From positions 1 through 56,695 of the forward strand of contig JASJBD010000009.1 in assembly GCA_030066665.1 (NCBI GenBank): a stretch of 56,695 nt of DNA. Reading direction: 5' to 3'. The translations under genes and the position numbers were made by a program. How positions within the stretch are numbered: position 1 is the stretch's first letter; every line of letters starts with the position of its first letter. Source of the stretch: Gammaproteobacteria bacterium (GTDB lineage Bacteria; Pseudomonadota; Gammaproteobacteria; Steroidobacterales; GCA-2729495). Below, one piece after another: positions 16,040-24,438 of the stretch. The notes beneath the pieces were generated by a model. That model ran no database searches. It was not told the DNA's origin and was given only the letters and a program-made list of their open reading frames with translations.

Positions 16040-17947
16040 CTATTGGAAGCTGGCGCGGAGCTCTTCCAGCTCGGCCCAGCGTTCGACCGCGGCTTCGAGC
16101 TCGGTATTCATCTTGTCGAGTTCTGCCAGCGTGTGCTGGACCTGTTGGTGTGGCCGGCTGTAAAACTCCGGCGCCGAAATTTCGCGTTGCAGCCGGGTCG
16201 CGGCCTGCTCCAGTTCCTCGATGCGCGCCGGCAGGCTGTCGAGCTCGCGCTGCTGTTTGTAGCTCAGTTTGGTCTGCTTCCGCGTGGCTTTCCCGGGTCC
16301 TGCGCCCGGCCCGGTCTTGCGCCGACGATTCGGATCGTCTATCTCGGCCAGCTGCCGGCCGCGTTTCAGCCAGTCGCTGTAGTTGCCGACATAGGCTTGC
16401 AGCCTGCCGTCGGCCTCGAACACCACGATGCTGGTCACGACATTGTCGAGGAACTCGCGATCGTGACTGGCCACGATCAAAGTGCCCTCGTACTCGGCCA
16501 GTTTGTCTTCCAGTGCTTCCAGCGTCTCGACGTCGAGGTCGTTGGTCGGCTCATCCAGCACGAGCAGGTTGGTCGGACGGGTAAACAGCTTCGCGAGCAG
16601 GACCCGGTTGCGTTCGCCACCGGACAGGGCCTTCACGGGTGTCATGGCCCGCTTGGCACTGAACAGGAAACCCCGCAGGTAGCCGATCACATGACGTTCC
16701 TTGCCGTTGAGAAAGATATAGTCGCGCCCCTCTCCGACGTTTTCCGCAATGCTCTTGTCCTCATCAAGCACGCCACGCAGCGGATCGAAATAGCCGATTT
16801 CGAGATTCGTGCCGTGCTTGATCGTCCCGGTTTGCGGTGCGAGCTCGCCGAGAAGAAGTTTCAGCAATGTGCTCTTTCCGACGCCATTGTTGCCGATCAG
16901 CCCGATGCGATCGCCGCGCATGATCTTGAGATCGAGGCCGCTGATCAGGGGCTGGTCGTCATAGCCATAACTGACATTGCGCACCTGGATGACCTTCCGA
17001 CCCGAGCGCTCGCCGGCCTCTATATTGATGCGCGCCTGGCTCGGCTTCGCGATTCGCGCGGCCTGTTCGTCGCGCATGGCCTCCAGAGCGCGGACCCGAC
17101 CCTGGTTGCGGGTGCGCCGCGCCTTTACTCCCTGGCGAATCCAGGCTTCCTCCTCCGACAATCGCTTATCGAATAGTTTGTTCGCGCGCTGCTCGGCCGC
17201 GTCGGCTTCGTCGCGACGTCGCAAATAGTCATGGTACGTGCCGGACCAGCTGCGCAGCTGGCCACGATCGAGGTCCACGATGCGGGTTGCCAGTCTTTGC
17301 AGGAACGCGCGATCGTGTGTCACGAACAACACGCTGCCGTTCCAGCCGACAACGCGCTTCTCGAGCCATTCAATCGTCGCGAGATCCAGGTGATTCGTCG
17401 GCTCGTCCAGCAGCAGCAAGTCAGGATTCGTCACCAACGCGCGGGCCAGCGACACGCGCCGCCGCCAGCCACCGCTCAGCGAGGCCAGCCGCTGTGCTTA
17501 CGGCAGTTCCAATTCGCTCAGGATGACGTCGACGCGCTGCTCGATGCGCCAACCGTCCAGCGCGTCGATTTGTTGCTGCAGTTCCTCGAGCTCTTTGAGT
17601 TCGCGGCCGTCCGGCTGCGCGGCCGCGCGGCGCTGATACTCGTCGACGAGCGCCTGCAATTCGGCCAGACCGGCTGCGACATACTCGCGGGTGGTCAGGT
17701 CCAGTTCACGCGGCAGCGTTTGTGCCAGCTGGCTGATGCGCAAATCGCTGCGATATTCGATCTCACCATGATCCGGCTTTTGCGTGCCGGCAATCAGCCG
17801 CAACAGGGTGGTCTTGCCGGCGCCATTACGCCCGACCAGTCCCACGCGTTCGCCGGCATCGATGACCAGCTCGGCATCCCGAAGGATCACCAAGTCACCA
17901 AACTCGAGCGAGACTTGATCGAAACGCAGCAAAGCCATTGCAGGCAT
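16040..17947 (-). pseudogene. uup: ABC-F ATPase Uup, interrupted by one in-frame TAA
   Basis: One 635-codon frame, the usual Uup length, is split by a TAA at 17498-17500. The upstream part (149 residues) has Walker A GRNGAGKT (39-46). After the stop, the frame continues for 14 codons containing the signature LSGGWRRR, then Walker B LLLLDEPTNHLD, the second ATPase (Walker A GNNGVGKS, LSGGERNR, DEPTNDLD) and a C-terminal coiled coil with a basic linker, as in Uup. No frameshift is needed: removing only the stop restores the protein. A restart at GTG 17455 would lack the first Walker A and LSGG. CAA to TAA would explain it. It could be a recent nonsense mutation, a sequencing error or read-through. 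Confidence 0.85.
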
Positions 17948-18057
17948 TCTAAGCTACCGCCTGCTGAACGCTCCGCTGCCGCGACTCGCGTCCATCTGCA
18001 GTACCGGGCGCGAATCGCCTACACTTCCCCGCAGAGTACATGTCGGGGGAAACTGTA

Positions 18058-19077
18058 ATGACGCAGAAGATCAGTCGCAGAGGTTTCGTCGCCGGGGCGT
18101 CGTCGGTCGCCGTGGCCGGTGGGCTAACGGCTTGTGCGGAACCAGGGTCCGAGGATTTTGTGCCGGTGCCGGGCCTCGAGCGCGGTCCGTTCGGTGCGGA
18201 CTCGACGGCCGAGGACGTCACGGCCGGCCTGGACCTGACCGGCATGACCGCGCTGGTTACCGGCGCCAATTCGGGTCTCGGGCTGGAAACCATGCGGGTA
18301 CTCGCCGTGCGCGGGGCGCATGTAATCGGCACCGGGCGCACGCTGGAGAAGGCCGAGACAGCCTGCAGCAGCATATCCGGCGAGACCACACCCGCAGTGC
18401 TCGAACTCACGGAACTCGATTCGATCGCGTCATGCGCGGAGCAGGTGAATGGCATGGACAGGCCGATCGATATGCTGATTCTGAATGCCGGCATCATGGC
18501 CCTGCCGGAGCTCGAGCAGGTAAACGGCCTGGAGAAACAGTTCGCGGTTAACCATATGGGCCATTACCTGCTGGGTCGCCTGCTGCTGGATCGGGTCGTT
18601 GCCGCGCCGGCGGGCCGGATCGTCGTGCTGAGCAGCAGCGGTCACATGTGGGCGCCGGATGGCGGCATCGAGTTCGACAACCTGAGCGGCGAGGTCGGCT
18701 ACGATCCAATGAAGGCGTATGGCCAGTCCAAGCTGGCCAACGGCCTGTTCGCGTTTGAACTTGCCCGGCGTCTCGAGGACACGAATGCGACCGCGAACGC
18801 GGTGCATCCGGGCATCATCAACACGAACCTGGGGCGCTACTACTCCGGCTGGATTCGAGCTTTCGCGAACATGTTCGGCTGGATTTTCATGAAGAATGTG
18901 GAGCAGGGCGCGGCGACGCAAACCTATGTCGCCACGCGTCCGGAGCTGGTCGGCCTCAGCGGTTACTACTTTGCCGACTGCAATCCGATCGTGCCGGATC
19001 CGCGCATGAACGACGAAAAGCTGGCCGCTGAGCTCTGGGACGTATCCGAGGAGTTTTGCCGCAGCTACCTGACCTGA
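18058..19077 (+). CDS. Tat-exported lipoprotein SDR (retinol-dehydrogenase-like)
   Basis: 339 residues from the ATG at 18058 (GGGGGA 8 bases before). The N-terminus has a twin-arginine motif SRRGF (6-10), a short hydrophobic run and a lipobox LTAC ending at Cys26. The mature protein is a complete SDR: TGANSGLG (68-75), LNAG, a Ser-rich strand (VLSSSGH) and AYGQSK as the Tyr-Lys pair, most like retinol-dehydrogenase/WWOX-type members. Tat export carries folded proteins, so it could be exported with NAD(P) bound, as known for glucose-fructose oxidoreductase. The next gene starts 9 bases after its stop. Confidence 0.88.
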   Translation: MTQKISRRGFVAGASSVAVAGGLTACAEPGSEDFVPVPGLERGPFGADSTAEDVTAGLDLTGMTALVTGANSGLGLETMRVLAVRGAHVIGTGRTLEKAETACSSISGETTPAVLELTELDSIASCAEQVNGMDRPIDMLILNAGIMALPELEQVNGLEKQFAVNHMGHYLLGRLLLDRVVAAPAGRIVVLSSSGHMWAPDGGIEFDNLSGEVGYDPMKAYGQSKLANGLFAFELARRLEDTNATANAVHPGIINTNLGRYYSGWIRAFANMFGWIFMKNVEQGAATQTYVATRPELVGLSGYYFADCNPIVPDPRMNDEKLAAELWDVSEEFCRSYLT

Positions 19078-19086
19078 GCCGTCGGC

Positions 19087-19527
19087 ATGGGCATGCGCAT
19101 TCTCGGCGGCTTTATTGTCGCTTTCCTCCTGTCCAGCAACCTGAACTGGGCCATCGCCGAGTTCGTCCTGAACCCATGGGCGATGCCGCGGTTTGACGGT
19201 TTCATGCGCAGCGGCGATGACGGTGCCGCGGGCATCAACATCCTGAAAATGACCGCCGGCTTCGCGTTGTCGCAGCTGGTCGTGTGCTCATTGATGCTGA
19301 TGCTCGACAAACCAGTTGGCTGGCTCAGCCGCGCTCTGGTTGTCACCGGGCTCGTGTGCCTGGCCGGGTTTTTCGGCACCTACACGTTTCTTTCCGGATG
19401 GGGCGATGTCAATTGGGTTCCGCTGATGGGTGCCGCAATTGCCGATACGGTTTGTATCGGTGTCGGCGCGGTGGTATTCGGCTGGATCGTATTGAGAAAA
19501 CAAGAACCCGGGGAAATTCTCTTGTGA
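19087..19527 (+). CDS. Small integral membrane protein, four predicted helices
   Basis: 146 residues with hydrophobic segments at about 4-24, 57-77, 82-102 and 113-135. No family recognised for certain. It lies 9 bases after the Tat-lipoprotein SDR in the same direction and is probably co-transcribed; a role as membrane partner of the SDR is possible but only inferred from position. Confidence 0.7.
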   Translation: MGMRILGGFIVAFLLSSNLNWAIAEFVLNPWAMPRFDGFMRSGDDGAAGINILKMTAGFALSQLVVCSLMLMLDKPVGWLSRALVVTGLVCLAGFFGTYTFLSGWGDVNWVPLMGAAIADTVCIGVGAVVFGWIVLRKQEPGEILL

Positions 19528-19559
19528 GAGTGTCCCCAAGGTCCCCTCCATCCGTCCGC

Positions 19560-20246
19560 TCAATTGCGTGATGCGATTACCGTCGGTGTCTCACTAGTGT
19601 CGGCCGACGATACGCCGGCGCAATAGTTCACACCAGCACCTTCCTCGCCGTCACGGGCGAAGACGCGGTAATTCGTGTAGTCAGGCAAGATGCCGTAGTC
19701 CCCGGTGTACTCGTAGCAGAAGAAATTCTCAAACAGGAAGATCTTCGGCGGGAAGTACGTGAAGGTGGCGAACATGCCGATCAATACTGCATAGGCCGGT
19801 AGCGCGTAGCGGCGAATATCGCTGCTCAGAGATGGCATGGCCAGGATCTTGTAACTGGTGAACTGACCCAGACACACGCCGAATGCCATGATGGCAAGCA
19901 TCGTCGGCAGGGAGGCCTTGCCACCGGCCACGTCGAGGTAGGCCAGGTACCCGTAGTACGTCGCGAAGATTGCGATCGGCGTAATTGCCAGTGCTGCGGC
20001 TTTACCCAGCCAGTAATTGTTGGCCGCATCACGCGTATAGGTATATTGCACCAGCGCGAATAACAGCCCCGGCCAGAAGTACATCTTCGTGTGTTCCCAG
20101 GCGCTCTCGTTTACCGCAGCAATCAGGGCCATCGGGGTCCAGTAATCGCTGAGTTCAAAGGCGAAGTGCAGGATTGCACCGGCAAAGAAGATCCAGATAA
20201 CGCAGCCGACCTCCCACAGGGCCAGCTTGAACTTGTAATGCATCAC
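19560..20246 (-). CDS. DUF6512-like membrane protein
   Basis: 228 residues, about six transmembrane segments. The block 'AAVNESAWEHTKMYFWPGL' near residue 45 is the characteristic motif of the DUF6512 family of small membrane proteins; its function is unknown. Its start overlaps the stop of the HupE-like gene by 4 bases (ATGA), so the two are translationally coupled. The C-terminal 45 residues are soluble with two Cys. Confidence 0.75.
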   Translation of the reverse strand: MMHYKFKLALWEVGCVIWIFFAGAILHFAFELSDYWTPMALIAAVNESAWEHTKMYFWPGLLFALVQYTYTRDAANNYWLGKAAALAITPIAIFATYYGYLAYLDVAGGKASLPTMLAIMAFGVCLGQFTSYKILAMPSLSSDIRRYALPAYAVLIGMFATFTYFPPKIFLFENFFCYEYTGDYGILPDYTNYRVFARDGEEGAGVNYCAGVSSADTSETPTVIASRN

Positions 20247-20863
20247 GCCGCTCCCGCCAGGAAGATGACGCCCATACTGGCAATGCCAACCCCGGCTAGG
20301 CGGAGCATCAACTTGCCCTTGGCGTAGTGTTGCGAAATGTCGCCGATGATCAGCCCGGCAATATGTAGTGCCGCGGTGCCGGTCAGGAAGCCGATGGCAT
20401 ACGTGACGGGGTTGGCGACGGTCGGCATTTCGGCGCCGTGCGCGTAGCCGTGAAAAATTGCAAAGAACCCAACGGCAGTCATCGCCACCGAGATCGGCAA
20501 ATTCTTGTCCATCGCGATGGCGATACCCAGCCCGAGGACCGACAGCGCTATACCTATTTCAATGGCAGTCAGGCCGACGTCCAACAGTCCCAGCAGGCCA
20601 CCAATGGCCATTACGCCCACGAAAGTCGCCGGAACGGTCCAGATAGCGCGGCCGCCAATTTGTGCGCTCACCACGCCGACGCTGACCATGGCCAGGAAGT
20701 GATCCAGGCCGAGCACCGGGTGCGTGACACCACCGAGGAAGGATCCATAGGGCAGGCTGGCGCCTTCGTGGGCCACTACGAGGCCCGGCGTGAGCAGCGC
20801 CGCGATTAGCAGCATCAGCCGCCAGATCGTTAGCGGGGGGAGGTTCTGAGAATTGGATGTCAT
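20243..20863 (-). CDS. HupE/UreJ-family membrane protein
   Basis: 206 residues. An N-terminal signal-like helix ends at 'VVAHEG', followed by the HupE signature 'GVTHPVLGLDHFLAMVSVGV' and 'FFAIFHGYAHGAEM', with His-rich motifs that bind Ni or Co. HupE/UreJ proteins move nickel or cobalt for hydrogenase or urease. Neither enzyme is in the window, so the metal user is elsewhere; a cobalt role would fit the B12-binding protein gene 11 kb away, but that is speculation. Confidence 0.88.
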   Translation of the reverse strand: MTSNSQNLPPLTIWRLMLLIAALLTPGLVVAHEGASLPYGSFLGGVTHPVLGLDHFLAMVSVGVVSAQIGGRAIWTVPATFVGVMAIGGLLGLLDVGLTAIEIGIALSVLGLGIAIAMDKNLPISVAMTAVGFFAIFHGYAHGAEMPTVANPVTYAIGFLTGTAALHIAGLIIGDISQHYAKGKLMLRLAGVGIASMGVIFLAGAA

Positions 20864-20896
20864 GAGTGAGCCTCCCGTGTGCAGCGCTTGGTTTTG

Positions 20897-21943
20897 TCAG
20901 CTGGTTTTCCGCAGGTAGTCAATGACCACCTGGTTGACTGCGTCCGGTTTGTCGTAGATCGCCGCATGGCCAGCACCCTCGATAACGTCCGTTTCGAGCG
21001 ACGGCATCAATTTCTTGGCGCGTTTGACAATCTTGTAAGGGTTGTAGAGCACCTCGTGCTGGCCAAAAATGAGCAGACCCGGCACGCTTAGCTGTTCGAG
21101 CACATATTTCGGCTCCGACAGGAAGAACTTGCGCAACACGCGCAGTCCCTGAACCTTATCGACCTTGTGCGTGTCTTCGTTGTAGATTCCCACCGATCGA
21201 TCGACGCGATAGTGACGTGTGCAGAGGGCCATCAACCGGGCGAGCTGTCGGTCGAAGGTGCCGAATGAGCCACCCGGGCTCTTGGACGATACCGACTTCG
21301 CAGTCAGGTCGTCCTCCAGCTCATTCGCATCCTTGCGTTTGTTCATGACGCGCGTGAGCCAGATTTTGATTGGCAGCCGCGCGCGCGACACACCCGTCGG
21401 GCTGAGCATCACGATTTTGTTGACGCGCTCCGGAGCGACCAGGGCCATCCGTAGCACGATCCAGCCGCCGACGCTGGTGCCGGCAAAATGCGCAGAATCG
21501 ATCTGCAAGCCATCCAGCACGTCGCGCAGCCAATCGACGTAGTCGTCGTTGAGGAACGACGGCGGGTTCGGATCGCTGCGACCGGGCTGGCCAACGATAT
21601 CCAACGCGTACACGCGGAAGTGTTTCGCGAAAGCGGGCAGCTGACGACGCCACAAGGGTGCGCAACCGGCCACGCCGGGGATAAGAATCAGGGGCTCGGC
21701 ATCCTCGTGACCAGCCACCAGCATGTGGGTATGGCCGAAACGCGTGCGGACGAAATACTCTTCGAACGGGCAGTCGATAGTCTTGAGCGCGTCGTCGTAC
21801 CAGGACATGATCGCCCGGTAGCCTTCGTCGCTCTTGTACAGTGCAAAACGCTGGTCTCCGATCGGTGGTAGTTCCGCAGTACGCATAAAATAAGGGGCAG
21901 AGCTGATCGCCTGTTCGCCAGCGGTTTCCTTGTATAACTTCAT
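20897..21943 (-). CDS. Alpha/beta hydrolase
   Basis: 348 residues from the ATG at 21943 (GGGGA nine bases before; two upstream ATGs are less well placed). Standard fold: the oxyanion strand LILIPGVAG, the nucleophile elbow G-T-S-V-G, a catalytic Asp region 'LLIFGQHEVLYN' in which Glu or Asp would serve, and GAGHAA with the catalytic His. There is no signal peptide. The cap region 'LPIKIWLTRVMNKRKDANELEDD' is basic and distinctive. An esterase or C-C hydrolase is possible; substrate unknown. Confidence 0.85.
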   Translation of the reverse strand: MKLYKETAGEQAISSAPYFMRTAELPPIGDQRFALYKSDEGYRAIMSWYDDALKTIDCPFEEYFVRTRFGHTHMLVAGHEDAEPLILIPGVAGCAPLWRRQLPAFAKHFRVYALDIVGQPGRSDPNPPSFLNDDYVDWLRDVLDGLQIDSAHFAGTSVGGWIVLRMALVAPERVNKIVMLSPTGVSRARLPIKIWLTRVMNKRKDANELEDDLTAKSVSSKSPGGSFGTFDRQLARLMALCTRHYRVDRSVGIYNEDTHKVDKVQGLRVLRKFFLSEPKYVLEQLSVPGLLIFGQHEVLYNPYKIVKRAKKLMPSLETDVIEGAGHAAIYDKPDAVNQVVIDYLRKTS

Positions 21944-22095
21944 GTCTTGTTTCCCCATGGGCTGCCTCGGCAACCGCTGGACTGACACGCTCGAGGGTGC
22001 CGTCCAACTCGTGATCCATGCGAGTAATTTCGCGTGCTGGCCGGAATCGGTTTCAGATCCGGGCCGGTAGCAAAAAAGCTCTATAAATTAATATC

Positions 22096-23418
22096 TTACT
22101 CGGCAGCCGCAACGCGGTCCGGGTCAGTGACGTCCTGCAGCGCGAAGCGCAGGCGCTCCAGGTAATCGGGTGGGAACTCCCAGGCAGCCACTTCCGGGTG
22201 CATCACGAGCCCGCGCTCGGCCGGCGACAGGCCATAGCGCAGGGTCATCAGTATATCGCCGCTGACCCACGGACTGGCGCGGAAATAGCCGTGCCCGTTG
22301 GCCGACTTGGAGCCTTCGGCCTCCGTTACATTAATCACGCGCAGCCGCGGGTTTGCCGCGAGGAAGGCCATGCCGGCATCGGTCCACTGGTCTCGTGGCA
22401 GCATCTGCCCCAGCCGGTTCTGGCCGGCCAGCAACCAGCGGGACATGCCCAGCGCCTTGTCCTTCTCGGAGATGTAGATATTGAAGTCGTCAACAATGTC
22501 GAGCACGCCCTCGCCGACGATACGGGTGAAGTTATCACGGTCGGCGTCCGCGCCGACCAGGATCACGCTGCCAATGCGCAGATACTTCTGCTTGATTTCG
22601 GGGGTTACGAATTTTGCGAGCAGATTGAGCTGGTCCAGCGCGGTCACGACGATCCGCGTGCCGGCGCTGTAACCGATGATATTGATATTCTCGGCGGTCG
22701 TACGGCTGGATATTTCCGTGATCATTTGGCGCAGCGCCCAGGCTGAATACTCGGCCGTGGCGCTGTCAGCGAAGTAAGCCAGCGTCTTTGGCGTTGCCGG
22801 CCAGGCGAAGGCAATGAACGAGCCCTCGTAACCCAGGTAGTGCCATAACTCCGCGGATACCAGGATCGGGTTTTCGAACACGACCTTGTAGCCGTGCACA
22901 TAGATGGTTACGTCTTTCAATTTCGACCGATCGAGGTGGACCTGAATCCGGCGTACCATTTCGTCCACCGCAAAATCGGTAGCGTTGTAGTCCGCCGGGT
23001 CGTCGATCGGGCTGATGGTGTTGGGAACCACACCAAATTCGGTGATTGACGAAACTTTCAGCGGATAGTCCTCGGTCCGGTTTTTCAACAGCGAAATCCG
23101 CCGGGCTTCTTCCCAGGTGTAGTCGCCCTCGCCGAGTTCCACCTGGGCCACGCCGGAGCGGACGACATGCCCGCGTTTACCGGTGTAGGCGGTGCCGTCC
23201 GCATCCGGGTCGGGCGCGCGATTGGTCAGATACAGAATCCCGGCATCGCCATCGTCGATCTCGATCGGGCTGAAATCCGCGAACGGATTGACGATGTCCT
23301 CGGAATAGACATCCGGTGCCGGCATGAAATTGATCTGGTACGGACGTTTCGAGCCGCAGCCCGCCAGGATCAGCGCCAGTGCGGCTGGGACCAGGCAACA
23401 ATGTCGCAACGAAATCAT
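22096..23418 (-). CDS. Lipoprotein with DUF900-type alpha/beta hydrolase fold
   Basis: 440 residues. The signal peptide ends in a lipobox LAGC (Cys21), predicting an anchored lipoprotein. The domain from about 150 to 310 has VTIYVHGYK (oxyanion region) and the elbow GYSAGTR (Ser nucleophile), as in the DUF900 family of putative hydrolases. The C-terminal 100 residues contain HGYF and 'GLVMHPE', which may supply the catalytic His. Possible esterase or lipase in the envelope. It is separated by 164 bases from the metallopeptidase gene upstream. Confidence 0.82.
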   Translation of the reverse strand: MISLRHCCLVPAALALILAGCGSKRPYQINFMPAPDVYSEDIVNPFADFSPIEIDDGDAGILYLTNRAPDPDADGTAYTGKRGHVVRSGVAQVELGEGDYTWEEARRISLLKNRTEDYPLKVSSITEFGVVPNTISPIDDPADYNATDFAVDEMVRRIQVHLDRSKLKDVTIYVHGYKVVFENPILVSAELWHYLGYEGSFIAFAWPATPKTLAYFADSATAEYSAWALRQMITEISSRTTAENINIIGYSAGTRIVVTALDQLNLLAKFVTPEIKQKYLRIGSVILVGADADRDNFTRIVGEGVLDIVDDFNIYISEKDKALGMSRWLLAGQNRLGQMLPRDQWTDAGMAFLAANPRLRVINVTEAEGSKSANGHGYFRASPWVSGDILMTLRYGLSPAERGLVMHPEVAAWEFPPDYLERLRFALQDVTDPDRVAAAE

Positions 23419-23429
23419 AGGCTTATTCT

Positions 23430-23571
23430 AGCTCGTCACGCGGAGTGATGAAGCGCGGTCCCGGGGTCACCCAGTGAGCCCGCCGGGGGCTTAGGCTATG
23501 CCTACAGTCTCCCCCACGAACAACATAACAATACCCTGACGATCTTGGCCCGCTCTGCGGGCCACTTTTTT
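23430..23571 (+). ncRNA. Candidate small RNA
   Basis: This interval lies between two leftward genes, yet ends in a strong rightward terminator at 23546-23571. Within it, GGGGG (23485-23489) pairs with CCCCC (23511-23515), enclosing a TAGGC/GCCTA hairpin (23492-23504). Rightward genes that the terminator could serve are absent. I find no SRP, 6S, tmRNA or RNase P signature. A weak -10 (TATTCT, 23424-23429) may lie upstream, with no good -35. The start is a guess. Confidence 0.35.
23546..23571 (+). terminator. Rightward rho-independent terminator without an upstream rightward gene
   Basis: TGGCCCGC (23546-23553), loop TCT, GCGGGCCA (23557-23564), C, then six T. On the minus strand the stem is followed by no U-run, so it is not an ordinary terminator for the metallopeptidase gene. 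Confidence 0.75.
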
Positions 23572-23582
23572 GTCACTTCGCG

Positions 23583-24383
23583 TCAGGTGCCAGGGGGATG
23601 ATTAGTGGCCGGCCAGTTGATCTCGGCCGCGGTCGTCGGACCGATCCGCGTCTGGCGAAGGCTGGCGGGAATCTCGGCTGTCTCCTGGTCGATGGGAATA
23701 CGACCGCCCATGATTTCAGCGTAGCGTTGTGGATAGATCGGTTGCCGCTCGGGCTCAGCAAAGCCGTCGGGAAAAACCGGCAGGTTGCCGGGTCCGTACT
23801 TGTCCGTGGCACCGAGTATGTGCAATAGCTCGTGCGCGATGACGACGTTGTTGCTGCCCTGCATTTGCCGGCTGGCGAACACATGCGCAATACCAATGCG
23901 GCTTTTTTTCATGCCCAGCGAGTGTGGCAGAGCAACGCCGTTCACCGGGTCGTGGAACGCGACGAACAGCTTGACGTCCGGCTCCGGGCCGGGGCGGTCG
24001 CCGGTTTCACGCCAGGCCCACCAGCGCAACTGCAGACTCCACAGCATGACGGCCAGCGGGTTCCCGTCGGTCGGCGGGTCCGGCGGCATGCCGGTGGGCG
24101 CGTCGATATCGATCCTGACCGGGTCTGCCAGTGGCACGCCGTAGCGTTTGGCCTCCCGTTCGACGAATTTGCGAATGGCAGCGAATTCTCGCGCGCTCAG
24201 GTTATCGACATAGTCCGACGTCATGTTCTGTTCGCCGGCGACTACGGGATAAATGGTGACCCACAGCGTTTCCTGCCACCCGGTCACGCGTGCCTGCGTG
24301 AGCCAGGTGCCGACCAGAAATGCAGCGGCAACAATACCGAGCGTCACCTGTCGAATAATCCGGATTGCATTGCCGCGAGCCAT
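23583..24383 (-). CDS. Membrane-anchored zinc metallopeptidase-like protein
   Basis: 266 residues. One N-terminal transmembrane segment (about 10-30) places the rest in the periplasm. HELLHILGATDKY (about residues 182-194) matches the metzincin-like zinc pattern HExxHxxGxxD, where two His and a final Asp would bind zinc and Glu activates water. No propeptide is evident. The family is not recognised further. It lies alone between the HerA-type ATPase gene and the DUF900-type lipoprotein gene. Confidence 0.78.
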   Translation of the reverse strand: MARGNAIRIIRQVTLGIVAAAFLVGTWLTQARVTGWQETLWVTIYPVVAGEQNMTSDYVDNLSAREFAAIRKFVEREAKRYGVPLADPVRIDIDAPTGMPPDPPTDGNPLAVMLWSLQLRWWAWRETGDRPGPEPDVKLFVAFHDPVNGVALPHSLGMKKSRIGIAHVFASRQMQGSNNVVIAHELLHILGATDKYGPGNLPVFPDGFAEPERQPIYPQRYAEIMGGRIPIDQETAEIPASLRQTRIGPTTAAEINWPATNHPPGT

Positions 24384-24438
24384 TCCTGCAGCCTAGCGAC
24401 CCGGATTCTTCGAAACCGTGAACCGCGTGGGAATTAGC

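Noticed and set aside
16043-17176. A 377-codon plus-strand frame opposite uup
   Set aside because: Antisense to the conserved second ATPase of uup, with no recognisable domain.
16040-17947. Two separate genes (a one-domain ATPase and a second ATPase) instead of a broken uup
   Set aside because: The 14 codons between the parts encode the LSGG signature in the same frame, so one interrupted gene explains the sequence better.
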